This document shows, piece by piece, positions 1 to 8,314 of a stretch of DNA of 64,000 nt. Under the pieces are notes generated by a model. That model was not told where the DNA came from. It made no database searches and was given only the letters and a program-made list of their open reading frames with translations. The stretch covers positions 2,641,001 through 2,705,000 of the forward strand of contig NZ_JBGNFV010000001.1 of assembly GCF_041449215.1 (NCBI RefSeq). The letters run 5' to 3'. The translations under genes and the position numbers were made by a program. Position 1 is the first letter of the stretch, and the number at the start of each line of letters is the position of its first letter. This stretch comes from Roseivirga sp. BDSF3-8. GTDB taxonomy: Bacteria; Bacteroidota; Bacteroidia; Cytophagales; Cyclobacteriaceae.

Positions 1-1
1 G

Positions 2-244
2 GTGTCCACCGCGGAAGAGAACCGGGTGCCTTATGATGAGTCTATCGCCGTGCGCGATACGAAAACGCTGAACAACGAGCATATGACGCCGCTCTTCCTC
101 GCCACCATCGAAGCCACGGAAGAGGCTATACTGAACAGTATGTTTGCTGCTGAAGAGATGACGGGCCGTGATGGCCATACGCTGAAGGCGCTACCGGTGG
201 AAAAGGTGATGGAGTTGATGAGGAAGTATGGGAGGGTGAAGTGA
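2..244 (+). CDS. P1 family peptidase (DmpA/S58 type), C-terminal end only
   Basis: The gene enters from the left edge, so only about the last 80 residues are visible; the GTG at position 2 is not taken as the true start. The tail EEAILNSMFAAEEMTGRDGH followed by ALPVEKVMELMRKYGR resembles the C-terminus of L-aminopeptidase/D-esterase (DmpA, BapA) Ntn-hydrolases, which self-cleave and remove N-terminal residues from small peptides. The autocleavage site and catalytic Ser lie upstream and cannot be checked. A second, frameshifted copy of this same tail lies at 2575-2771. Family assignment rests on the conserved TGRDGHT...LP segment. Confidence 0.72.
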   Translation: MSTAEENRVPYDESIAVRDTKTLNNEHMTPLFLATIEATEEAILNSMFAAEEMTGRDGHTLKALPVEKVMELMRKYGRVK

Positions 245-661
245 ATATGCTCCCCGTACGGCTCCTTCGCGGACGGAAGGGGCAACAGCCGAGCTGATTA
301 CCAACTGTATCACAACCGTTACAGTTTGCACCTGCCTTGCGGCAGCACCCGCCCTGACACTGTTTTTAGTGCGTTTCCCTACTTCCTGCGTCGCCCGTCG
401 TTTGCGACCCCAGCCCAGGCGGGGATTTACATTGTGCCTGATCTTAACAAGTATTATCGCAGATCAATCCGGAAAGCGAAGCCACTATATCCACGTATGT
501 AAATGTCCCCTCTAAAAATTATAGTAGGCTGAGTATCAGAGGGTGAGTTTTTGGAGTAAAAAAATCCGATGTAGGGCTGTATTTAAAGCCATCGCTTCCG
601 CTTATCTTTCGTAGCCGGTGAACCACTCAGCTTAATGCTGGTATGCTGCCGAGGATAAACT
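245..661. other. Non-coding gap after the P1 peptidase
   Basis: 417 bp with no credible reading frame on either strand. A stretch near 300-420 reads like decayed coding DNA but no product was recognised. No clear terminator with a T-tract was found. Confidence 0.5.
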
Positions 662-2536
662 ATGAAAAGAGCTATTCAAATTTTGGTGCTGATTGTTCTA
701 GGAACATGTTCAGGATGTAAACCTTTAGTTAAGGTTGTTAACAAATATTTTCCGCCTTTAACCACACGTGATCAACAGCTTACGTCGATTAGGCAAAATC
801 TCCTTTCCGCAAATACTATAACACCACAGGTGGGGGTGTATATCAGCCGGGAAACTCTGGATACTTACTTACCGGGTGAGGTGAAAAAAGCGGCTGAGGC
901 GTTTTCAGATAGCACGGTAAGTATTATCTCCTTTGAACCTGAATTGAGCTTGGGAAGCCAATCCATTATAACGAAAGCTAAATTCGCGATTAAACTAAAT
1001 GAGTATAATGCTGTGTTGAAGGGTGATTTGCTGGGTGTAACATCGGTTTCAACCTCAAATGATTCTTTATATCTCAGAAGTGCCTTCCAAACGCTGGATA
1101 TTTCAGCTATTGATTTTACTGAGAAGCCAAACTTAAAAAACAGGGCACTTTCAAAATTAATAAAGCCAGTCGTTTCTAATTTTTTAAATAACCTGAACGG
1201 CGTACTGCTGAATAAGCCTTCATCCATTCACCTGGGATGGAAGGAACCTTTGCAAATGGACCCTAAAGAGCTATTTAAAAGTCCTTCAACTGAAGTACTG
1301 TCAGAGGTAGCGGTTATTGACCGAAAGCTGAAAAGCAGCTCGATTCTGATCGATGATAGCGGTATTTGGCTGCTAATAGAAATAGAGAAGCCGGGGGCTG
1401 CTCAGGAGGAGGTGGCTGTGATGTCTGCTTCCTCAGAAGCAAATGTGAGATCGGCTTTTAAATCGTTTAAGGAGAAATTTGAGGAGAAATGGCTTAGCTC
1501 ATTTGATAAAATTGAGCCGTCCCAAAAAATGGTTGTCAATATTAAGAAAAGTGAAATTGCCAGCATTTTAAATGAATCACTTGCTCAGGTGATTACGATC
1601 AGGAGTAAAATCAACTCTGACAAACAGCCCTTCAGTGCAAAGGTAGAAGTAGAAAATAGTAAGGTAGACTGCCAGAAAGTTCGTAAACCGTTTCACTATG
1701 ACCGGTATGAGAGGGAGAGGTGTAATTGGAGCTGCCGGGTTAATACACCTTTAGGGTCATTTGATGATCCGGTATGTTTAGCCAGCCGGGCTGCGTGCAA
1801 TACGAAAGAGGAGGCAAGGGTGGCAGCGGATAATATAAGGTATGAAGCTGAAAAGGCTGCTCATAATGTGCTACAGGAGTCAGAAGTGGCTGCTTGTAAT
1901 GTCTGGCGGGAAGCAACCAACTTTGCGGCTTTGGGTAAATTTAGTGGCTATACTGAGGGTAATGGTGGTGCTACCATTGAATTTAATAAATTCATTTTCT
2001 CCGATGACCTGACGGCAATTGATCTGATGTATTCAGGTAATATTGAATACAAACTGAAATCTGAAATTAATATTCAGCCCATGGATTTGGGGTATATATT
2101 TTTATGCCAGGTTGAGTATAGCAAAACTACGAATAGCGTAATTAATGTGGGCGTGCCAACTCAACAATCAAGATTGTCGGTTTTGGCTGAATCAGAGGGG
2201 GAGAATTTATTGATCAAGACACATTTATCTCCTATTAAATATAGTGCCACTATCAGCTCCAGTCCATTGCACGAGATGTATAAGGACCCGGCTTTCCTGG
2301 GGGGATGTAGCTTCTTTTCCGGTATTATAGGGCCATCTATTGCGGCAGGATCACTATCGGGGGTGATTAAGTTGAAGCCGGAGGAAGAGTTAATACTTTT
2401 CGGTAAAGCTAAGGGGGAATATAAAATGGAGGAAATGAACCTGAGAATAGATCCTATCCCTTTTAAGATAAACGGTAGCGAAAATAAGTCTGTAGTGAAA
2501 TGGACGTCCAAAAACATCCAGTTTACAGCCGGGTGA
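662..2536 (+). CDS. Large hypothetical lipoprotein
   Basis: A 624-residue protein of unrecognised family. The N-terminus is a short lipoprotein signal: a basic MKR, a hydrophobic stretch and a Cys at residue 19 in TCSGC, so it is probably lipid-anchored in the envelope. The body has alternating polar/hydrophobic residues suggestive of beta-strands. A Cys-rich, charged segment near residues 340-420 contains repeated alanine-rich heptad-like units (EARVAADN, EAEKAAHN, ESEVAACN), perhaps a short coiled coil. It could belong to a large Bacteroidota lipid-binding or DUF4403-like group, but no motif proves it. It stands alone; a degenerate peptidase tail follows directly. Confidence 0.6.
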   Translation: MKRAIQILVLIVLGTCSGCKPLVKVVNKYFPPLTTRDQQLTSIRQNLLSANTITPQVGVYISRETLDTYLPGEVKKAAEAFSDSTVSIISFEPELSLGSQSIITKAKFAIKLNEYNAVLKGDLLGVTSVSTSNDSLYLRSAFQTLDISAIDFTEKPNLKNRALSKLIKPVVSNFLNNLNGVLLNKPSSIHLGWKEPLQMDPKELFKSPSTEVLSEVAVIDRKLKSSSILIDDSGIWLLIEIEKPGAAQEEVAVMSASSEANVRSAFKSFKEKFEEKWLSSFDKIEPSQKMVVNIKKSEIASILNESLAQVITIRSKINSDKQPFSAKVEVENSKVDCQKVRKPFHYDRYERERCNWSCRVNTPLGSFDDPVCLASRAACNTKEEARVAADNIRYEAEKAAHNVLQESEVAACNVWREATNFAALGKFSGYTEGNGGATIEFNKFIFSDDLTAIDLMYSGNIEYKLKSEINIQPMDLGYIFLCQVEYSKTTNSVINVGVPTQQSRLSVLAESEGENLLIKTHLSPIKYSATISSSPLHEMYKDPAFLGGCSFFSGIIGPSIAAGSLSGVIKLKPEEELILFGKAKGEYKMEEMNLRIDPIPFKINGSENKSVVKWTSKNIQFTAG

Positions 2537-2553
2537 TGAATCCATGGCGGTGT

Positions 2554-2581
2554 GTGACACGCCGTACGTGACACGCCGTAC
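2554..2581 (+). repeat. Two exact 14-bp tandem copies
   Basis: GTGACACGCCGTAC occurs at 2554-2567 and again at 2568-2581, at the left edge of the degenerate peptidase copy. It looks like a slippage duplication at the junction. Confidence 0.8.
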
Positions 2582-2771
2582 GCTACATGAAAACGCTGAA
2601 TAACGGGCCCATGACGCCGCCCTTGCTCGCACCATCGAAGCGACAGAAGTGGCGCTACTGAACAGTATGTTTGCCGCTGAAACCATGAGGGGCCGCGACG
2701 GCAACACGGTGAAGGCGCTACCGGTGGAAGAGGTGATGGGGTTAATGAAGAAGTATAACAGGGTGAGGTAG
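2575..2771 (+). pseudogene. Degenerate second copy of the P1 peptidase C-terminus
   Basis: This stretch aligns base for base with about 49-244. The segment ATGAAAACGCTGAATAAC corresponds to the ACGAAAACGCTGAACAAC region upstream. One base is missing at about 2630 (CTCGC-ACCATCGAAG against CTCGCCACCATCGAAG), so the frame breaks; beyond it the other frame reads TIEATEVALLNSMFAAE, then RGRDGNTVKALPVEE, and ends at TAG 2769-2771. No upstream part of the gene exists here, so this is a 3' fragment left by duplication or recombination, not a functional gene. Confidence 0.8.
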
Positions 2772-2818
2772 CAGAATAGACTTTTTTACAGGAATTTTGA
2801 ATCAAAAACCCTTAGAGG

Positions 2819-3304
2819 ATGAAAATTATATGTACACTTCTGGTGATTATCTTTGGGTTAATACAAACCTTTCCTTCTGAAAAGTCTGAAAATCATATTC
2901 TCGTAAGCGGGACTAATGTGTTTATGATTCCACCACCTTCTTTTGAATCATCTGATGAACCTAAGGGCTTCAGAAACGCAGAAAGTGGGTCATTTATAAT
3001 GGTGGAAAAATCTCCTGAATCCTCAGCGTCAGAGATGTTAAAGAGCCTTTCCGAAATGTCGGGACACCCTTCTTTTAAAATAAATTCCCGAACAGATATA
3101 CATGTTTCAGGCTTTAAGGGATTTTTCTTTGATATAGAACAATATGGGGCTGGTATATGGATTTCGAATCAAATGCTTGTGGTCGAAAATGATGAGGCAT
3201 TCACCCTGATAAATGGGGTTTGTCCAATAGACTCCGTACAGTTAAAAGAGAAGATAAAAGAAAGTATATATTCTACTTATATGGATTCAGAAATCGATTG
3301 GTAG
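2819..3304 (+). CDS. Small secreted hypothetical protein
   Basis: A 161-residue protein with an N-terminal hydrophobic signal segment (residues 1-18) and therefore probably exported. The remainder carries phrases such as NVFMIPPPSFESS and GFKGFFFDIEQYG, reminiscent of PsbP/DUF1795-like alpha-beta domains that many Bacteroidota secrete; this likeness is weak. It stands alone 48 bp after the degenerate peptidase copy. No partner or regulation can be read from the sequence. Confidence 0.55.
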   Translation: MKIICTLLVIIFGLIQTFPSEKSENHILVSGTNVFMIPPPSFESSDEPKGFRNAESGSFIMVEKSPESSASEMLKSLSEMSGHPSFKINSRTDIHVSGFKGFFFDIEQYGAGIWISNQMLVVENDEAFTLINGVCPIDSVQLKEKIKESIYSTYMDSEIDW

Positions 3305-3694
3305 GTTTAGATATATTTAATTGGTAAAGAAGCATCTAGCCTTGATTATTTGTATTCATGTAATGTAATTACCATTACACTGAGGTCTCTACCAGTATGG
3401 CCATTATAGTGTACGGAAGGAATGGTTAGTAAAATGAGCTGGTGAAGGGGGTGTTCTTATGCTTTGGCCGGATATACTAGTGATCTGGCCTCGGTTTATA
3501 CGGCCAGCTGGGTACGGGAAGTTGCGTGCCTATGGCACTCAGGATTGCTTTGGCTTTATTGGGCTACAAAGCCGACGTCCCGCTGGGACTGGCCTATTTT
3601 GAGGATCAGGCGATAAGGGCGTTGAAGGCTCCTTTCCGGCAAAAGGAACCTCTGGGTCGTGGATGGATAATGAGGTTTAAAAAAAAATAGCCGG
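3305..3694. other. Gap with a possible decayed gene
   Basis: 390 bp. A short frame at 3532-3690 reads MALRIALALLGYKADVPLG and continues to an ending rich in Lys (53 residues). An adjacent frame just upstream (about 3482-3530) reads DLASVYTASWVREVA. The two could be halves of one frameshifted gene. No family was recognised and no start signal is convincing. Confidence 0.3.
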
Positions 3695-3721
3695 GTGGAC
3701 CAATCTGAGCGGCCCGCCGAT

Positions 3722-3871
3722 AGTCGGCTCACTGACAGTCGGGCCTCCGAAAGTCGGACCTCCGAAAGTCGGGCCTCCGAAAGTCGGACCTCCGAAAGTC
3801 GGGCCTCCGAAAGTCGGACCTCCGAAAGTCGGACCTCCGAAAGTCGGGCCTCCGAAAGTCGGACCTCCTTG
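3722..3871 (+). repeat. 15-bp tandem repeat array, each unit a small hairpin
   Basis: About nine near-identical 15-bp units (AGTCGGRCCTCCGAA, R = A or G) run from 3737, with one diverged unit at 3722-3736. Units differ only at one alternating A/G. Across each unit boundary TCCGA-AAG-TCGGA is an exact 5-bp inverted repeat with a 3-nt loop, so single-stranded DNA or RNA would form a row of hairpins. The array also reads as a 5-residue SESRT/SESRA repeat in one plus frame and as RRSDF/RRPDF on the minus strand, but neither frame has a credible gene context. Confidence 0.85.
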
Positions 3872-4111
3872 GTAAGAAGTACGCTTTCGCGTTTTCTAAC
3901 CTGTCCCCTTGCCTGATAAGAGGGGAATCGGTGCTTAGCTTGACGGCTATGTACCTCGAATGGGGATGTAGCCTGTAGTCTATTGTGAGGAGTGACCTTA
4001 GATGAAGTAATAGGGTTTGATAGGGTAGGCGTGTGGGGCAGCCCTGCAAATTTAGAAAAAGTATGTATTTTGACGGTTCAAAAGCCTGTTTGAATCTGAA
4101 CCTGGTCCGGC

Positions 4112-5251
4112 ATGCGTATACTATTGAGTCTTTTCTTCATCCTTACTGTTGATTTTACCCTGGCCCAGGTGGTGCCGGTGACCTTATATTATACAAATGA
4201 CCGGCTGATCACTATGCCGGGCAATCATGCTATTGTGCGCTATAGCGCTGTAGATACGGTGGCTGGTCACTTCAGCGGCAGCTTTAAGGATGAATATCCG
4301 GATGGCCGTAAAATAATCGAGGGGGCGTATAAAAATGGTGAGTTAAACGGGGCTCTGACGGCGTATTATCCTAATGGTGTGCCCTATGCAAACGGGAGGT
4401 ACCTGAATGGCCGAAAGTATGGGATTTGGCGCTATTACTTTACTGACGGGAAGCCAATGGAGGTGGTGGAGTTTGATAGTAGCGGACTGTTCGTGATCTG
4501 GACAGCCTTTGATGCTGATGGCAGACAAACGGTGACAAAGGGAACGGGCAAGTGGACTAAATTAATGGAGACTAATCCGAGGCCGGATTATATTTTAAAA
4601 ACTGAATTTAAAAATGGGAAGCGTGAAGGGAGGTGGGTGTTCAAATCTAAGTATGGCCACTCGTATCACGTAGAAAAATATAAAGAGGGTGAGCTCAAAA
4701 ACACGAATGACCGGTATGTGAAAAAGACTAAGGATAGTCTCTTTTCGACGATAGATGACCGGCTGTTTGCGTTTGGTCCGCTTCAGAAAGCGGGCAAATT
4801 TGCTGTCACGATGTATGCGGCGCGCCACTACCCTGCTCTGGAGTCTGTGCTTAAAGAAGCCACAAATGAAGGCTCTGCCCCGTCGTACGCTTTCCCTGAC
4901 TCTCTGCTGATCACGCTGGATCTTCACGCGTATGTGAACGGCCGGCTTAATGGCCTGACGGATAATCCAAATGCGGAATACGAGGGGGTGATGAAGGTAG
5001 GTGTAAACAGATCTATGGATATGATACCGGAGCCTGAGTACTCACGGGGATCCGTCCCTTCTGTCGAAAAAGGCCTGGCTGAGGTGATCCGTAATGCGCC
5101 GCCACTGGTGCGCAGTGACTATAACTTCCGTCCTGGGCTGGAATTTTTCCTATACTACCGGTATGAAAAGGGAAAATCTCCATATGCGTTTATCTTTTTC
5201 AGCAGGGAAGAACTGGAGGCTTACGTGGCGCGGGTCTCGAAAGAGGGCTAA
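4112..5251 (+). CDS. Secreted MORN-repeat protein, YwqK-like
   Basis: A 379-residue protein with a clear signal peptide (MRILLSLFFILTVDFTLAQ). Residues about 50-115 hold MORN-variant repeats: EYPDGRKIIEGAYKNGELNG, then YYPNGVPYANGRYLNGRKYG and YYFTDGKPMEVVEF. Further units follow near residues 165-195 (FKNGKREGRWVF, YKEGELKN). Proteins of this pattern are often labelled YwqK-family antitoxins because of a Bacillus member; in Bacteroidota they are mostly exported proteins of unknown role, so the antitoxin label should not be taken literally. The last 150 residues have no recognised domain. It is a single gene with no evident operon. Confidence 0.65.
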   Translation: MRILLSLFFILTVDFTLAQVVPVTLYYTNDRLITMPGNHAIVRYSAVDTVAGHFSGSFKDEYPDGRKIIEGAYKNGELNGALTAYYPNGVPYANGRYLNGRKYGIWRYYFTDGKPMEVVEFDSSGLFVIWTAFDADGRQTVTKGTGKWTKLMETNPRPDYILKTEFKNGKREGRWVFKSKYGHSYHVEKYKEGELKNTNDRYVKKTKDSLFSTIDDRLFAFGPLQKAGKFAVTMYAARHYPALESVLKEATNEGSAPSYAFPDSLLITLDLHAYVNGRLNGLTDNPNAEYEGVMKVGVNRSMDMIPEPEYSRGSVPSVEKGLAEVIRNAPPLVRSDYNFRPGLEFFLYYRYEKGKSPYAFIFFSREELEAYVARVSKEG

Positions 5252-5465
5252 GCGGAAGTAATACAGGGCGGTTTACAGCTACTCTGTGGCAAGAGGTGTA
5301 TGCCTGGCATTTGAAAGGCTCAATGGCTCGTTTCCCCCCCCTCCATAAGATGTGTTTTTCTGCTTGACAGATAAGGAGTGTAAATCCTTAATTAACAGAG
5401 TATTAAGCGGTAATTAGGTTTAAAAGCCAACCCGCTCCCGGGCTTTGCTTTTCGGAAAATTGACA

Positions 5466-5491
5466 GTTCAGCCCTAATTTTAAGGCTGAAC
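5466..5491 (+). promoter_or_regulatory. 5' leader hairpin before the first barrel gene
   Basis: GTTCAGCC (5466-5473) and GGCTGAAC (5484-5491) form an exact 8-bp stem with a 10-nt AT-rich loop, nine bases before the ATG at 5501. There is no T-tract, so it is less likely a terminator than a leader structure or a protein-binding site. Its role is unknown. Confidence 0.45.
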
Positions 5492-5500
5492 TAAATCAAC

Positions 5501-6682
5501 ATGAAGCATACTCTACTCCTATTCTCCTTCCTGATACTATGTACAGGCTATGCCTTTGGGCAGATCGCATTCGAGCCGGGCTACATTATAGATAATAATG
5601 GTAGCCGTACGGAGGTATTGATAAAAAACCTGGAGTGGAAGAATAATCCGACGGCCCTTACATATAAGACTTCAGCCAGGGGAGAGGAGCAGGAGGCTAC
5701 TATAGATGATATTACTGAGTTTGGGGTAGGGGAAAATACGGTGTATCGGCGGTATGATGTGGAGATAGACCGGTCGAGCTCGGTGCTGAGTAACCTGAGT
5801 GATAGCCGGGCGGCTGAATTTACGGAAGAGCGTCTGCTGCTGCATGTGCTGGTGGGTGATGGTGAGGCTACCTTGTACGGGTATGAGCGTGGTGGACTTG
5901 AGCGCTTCTTCTATCAGGTAGGTAACAGTGTGGTAAAGCAACTGATTTATAAGCCGTTTAAGACTTCGGACGGGAGGGTTTCCTATAATAACCGCTTCCG
6001 GCAGCAGCTACTGCTGGATATGGCTTGTGATAATATCTCTGCGGACAGGGTGAAGGAGCTGAGGTATAATGAAGGGCCACTAACGAGGCTTTTTGTTACC
6101 TATAATACCTGTAAAGACCCGGGCTATAGTAATACATACGCTACGAAAAAAAGACGGCTATTACACCTATGGGTGCGCCCTGCGATACATAACAGCGGCT
6201 TGTCAATAACGTCGGGCCGGCTGCCTGATACAGATTTTGACCGGGAAACGGCTATTGGCGCGGGCTTACTGGTAGAGTATGTACTTCCTTTTAATAAGGC
6301 TAAATGGCGTGTAGTGGTGGAACCTGCTTACCATACTTATTCTACGAAAAAGGAGGTCTCTGAGGAAGTGGTGGGGGTAGACTATAAGGTGATAGATATG
6401 TCTGTAGGGGTGAGGCATTACTTTTTCCTGACGGATGAGCAGAAGGTATTTGCCAATGCTGTGGTGGGTAGTGCCCTGGACCTGGGCTCAGCGATAGAGA
6501 CATCAGGCGCTGACGTGGAAATGAAAACGGGGGCTTATGTGGCTCTGGGAGGCGGTTTTAGCCATGGTAGATTCAGTGGGGAGCTACGGTATGCCTTTAG
6601 CCACAATGTGCTGACAAATTATGTCTACTGGAACTCTGATTATAATACCTTATCGCTTATTCTGGGGTACCGTCTTTTTTAA
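5501..6682 (+). CDS. Outer-membrane beta-barrel protein, copy 1
   Basis: A 393-residue exported protein with signal peptide MKHTLLLFSFLILCTGYAFGQ. Residues about 22-190 form a soluble domain beginning IAFEPGYIIDNNG; residues about 215-393 show alternating strands ending in LSLILGYRLF, the aromatic C-terminal strand expected of outer-membrane barrels (PorT/OmpA-barrel-like). It is paralogous throughout to the gene at 6815-8020 (shared EPGYxI, LIKN.xW..NP, ..PFNKxKW, GVRHYFF motifs). Function unknown; similar genes in Bacteroidota are usually labelled only as outer-membrane beta-barrel proteins. The two copies are 132 bp apart on the same strand. Confidence 0.7.
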   Translation: MKHTLLLFSFLILCTGYAFGQIAFEPGYIIDNNGSRTEVLIKNLEWKNNPTALTYKTSARGEEQEATIDDITEFGVGENTVYRRYDVEIDRSSSVLSNLSDSRAAEFTEERLLLHVLVGDGEATLYGYERGGLERFFYQVGNSVVKQLIYKPFKTSDGRVSYNNRFRQQLLLDMACDNISADRVKELRYNEGPLTRLFVTYNTCKDPGYSNTYATKKRRLLHLWVRPAIHNSGLSITSGRLPDTDFDRETAIGAGLLVEYVLPFNKAKWRVVVEPAYHTYSTKKEVSEEVVGVDYKVIDMSVGVRHYFFLTDEQKVFANAVVGSALDLGSAIETSGADVEMKTGAYVALGGGFSHGRFSGELRYAFSHNVLTNYVYWNSDYNTLSLILGYRLF

Positions 6683-6814
6683 ATAGATATGAATTATACA
6701 GAGCAGGTTTATAAACTGTAACTTTACCTGCTTTATTACATCCTGCTGAATGTCAGCCTCTACAATCTTAGATTTACGGGGAAATCATTAAGCACATACA
6801 TTTAATTTTATTTA

Positions 6815-8020
6815 ATGAACATGAAAAAAATTAACCTGCTGGCAACATGCTTCATGTTGTTGTTTTCCCCTTCTGTATTTGGACAGATTACCTTTGAACC
6901 GGGTTATTTAATAACGGAAGAGGGTACCCGTAAGGAGGTGCTGATTCGTAATGCGGACTGGAAGGATAACCCTGACCGGTTTACCTACCGGGAGACTGAA
7001 AACGGTGAAACGCAAACGGCCACACTGCAGGAGGTAAAGGAGTTTGGCATCGGGGAGTCGGAGGTATTCCGCCGCTTTACGGTAGATGTGGACATGAGTA
7101 GTGACGAGGTGGAGAAGATGTCTAAGTCTATGAACCCGGAGTATGAGAGGGTGACTACGTTCTTACGGCTACTGGTGGAAGGACAGGCCTCACTCTATCA
7201 GTATGAAAGTGGCAATACGCGCCGCTTCTTCATGCAACAGGGGGACACTCCTGAGCAGCTTATATTCAAGAGCTACCTTACGTCTAATAATGATGTGGCA
7301 AAGAATTATGGCTACAAGCAGCAGTTGCTTAATAAACTGAATTGCTCATCTGTAAGCCAGCGTTCGGTAGGTAGCCTTGGCTATGGCCGTAAGTCGCTGA
7401 CTAAGTTTTTTGTAAACTATAATGAGTGTGTTAATGCACCGGTAACGAACTACCTGGCGAAGCGTGAAAAGCGTGATGTATTTAACCTGTACCTGCGTCC
7501 GGGGGTGAATTTATACCAGGCGAATATGGAAAGTGCGGTGTATGACGTGATTCCGCCAGTGGATTTTGAGAATGAGGTCAATGCGCGCTTGGGTGTGGAG
7601 GCTGAATTTGTACTGCCTTATAATAAAGGTAAATGGGCGATACTGGTGGAGGTGGCTTCCCAGTCTTACTCATCAGAAACGTCTAATTCGAGAAATGAGC
7701 GTATTACGGTTGACTACCGCTCGTTTGAAGTGCCTCTGGGGCTCCGCCATTACTTTTTCATTAATGAGAAGGCCCGCGTGTTTGTTAATGCGCAGTATGT
7801 GATAGACTTTGTGAATAGTGAGTCTATAGTAGAGTTTAGTAACTCTCCGGATATGAAGGTGTCGACGGCGACTAACTTTGCCTTTGGTGCGGGATTTAAC
7901 TACGGCCGGTTTAATGTGGAGGGTAGATACTCTACAAGCCGTGGCCTGGTGACAGATTACCTTTCATGGAGCTCTTCGTATGAGGGGGTGTCTGTGATAG
8001 TGGGTTTCAGAGTATTTTAG
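6815..8020 (+). CDS. Outer-membrane beta-barrel protein, copy 2
   Basis: A 401-residue paralogue of the preceding gene. It starts MNMKKINLLATCFMLLFSPS, with a signal peptide cleaved near FGQ. The N-terminal domain begins ITFEPGYLITEEGTRKEVLI and the C-terminal barrel ends VSVIVGFRVF. Shared landmarks with copy 1 include LPYNKGKW, LGLRHYFFI and the ending pattern, showing tandem duplication followed by strong divergence. The 3' end is unusual: its last 9 bases and stop codon lie in a 31-bp sequence that is repeated 180 bp downstream, next to the terminator. Confidence 0.7.
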   Translation: MNMKKINLLATCFMLLFSPSVFGQITFEPGYLITEEGTRKEVLIRNADWKDNPDRFTYRETENGETQTATLQEVKEFGIGESEVFRRFTVDVDMSSDEVEKMSKSMNPEYERVTTFLRLLVEGQASLYQYESGNTRRFFMQQGDTPEQLIFKSYLTSNNDVAKNYGYKQQLLNKLNCSSVSQRSVGSLGYGRKSLTKFFVNYNECVNAPVTNYLAKREKRDVFNLYLRPGVNLYQANMESAVYDVIPPVDFENEVNARLGVEAEFVLPYNKGKWAILVEVASQSYSSETSNSRNERITVDYRSFEVPLGLRHYFFINEKARVFVNAQYVIDFVNSESIVEFSNSPDMKVSTATNFAFGAGFNYGRFNVEGRYSTSRGLVTDYLSWSSSYEGVSVIVGFRVF

Positions 8021-8222
8021 CCAATGAATGGATAAAGAGAAAGGGACTGTCTCAAAAGTATCGAGGCCTCTTTTTCTGCCAAACAATATTTTGAAAACAA
8101 CCTCCAAAATTCTGCATAGCGAAGTCGAACGCGACCCGGTACCAACTTCGCGGAAATGGCAACCAGGGGGTGCAACCCCGTGGTAGTTACTGTATTTTAG
8201 CCAATAAATGGATAAAGAGAAA
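8012..8222 (+). repeat. 31-bp direct repeats flanking a 149-bp segment
   Basis: GTATTTTAGCCAAT-R-AATGGATAAAGAGAAA occurs at 8012-8042 (R = G) and 8192-8222 (R = A), 30 of 31 bases identical. The first copy holds the stop codon of the barrel gene; the second abuts the terminator. The order suggests the gene once ran straight into the second copy's terminator and that 180 bp was inserted with duplication of the flank. Confidence 0.8.
8043..8191. mobile_element. Probable insertion-sequence end relic
   Basis: The segment begins GGGACTGTCTCAAAAGT, which resembles terminal repeats of transposons of the IS1182/IS4-like groups in Bacteroidota. It contains no transposase frame. Two internal inverted repeats are visible: GCGAAGT...ACTTCGC with a 19-nt spacer (about 8119-8151) and GGGG-TGCAA-CCCC (about 8167-8179). 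It could be a solo IS end, a small non-autonomous element, or a structured repeat. Confidence 0.35.
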
Positions 8223-8248
8223 AGCCCGCTATACGGCGGGCTTTTTTT
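8222..8248 (+). terminator. Intrinsic terminator
   Basis: AAGCCCGC and GCGGGCTT form an 8-bp stem with a 6-nt loop followed by a run of T. It serves the barrel gene(s) upstream. Confidence 0.85.
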
Positions 8249-8314
8249 ATGGGCCATAGGGAGGGGTATCTTATATTTACGGTGAGATATTGAACCTGCT
8301 TATTGTCATACAAC

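Noticed and set aside
3695-3916. Plus-strand frame with SESRT/SESRA repeats
   Set aside because: A tandem repeat whose unit is a multiple of three stays open by chance; flanking parts do not look coding.
3729-4049. Minus-strand frame rich in RRSDF/RRPDF repeats
   Set aside because: It is the antisense reading of the 15-bp tandem array; no start signal or family supports it.
4112-5251. A toxin-antitoxin system
   Set aside because: The YwqK label is a family name only; the protein is exported and no toxin gene is adjacent.
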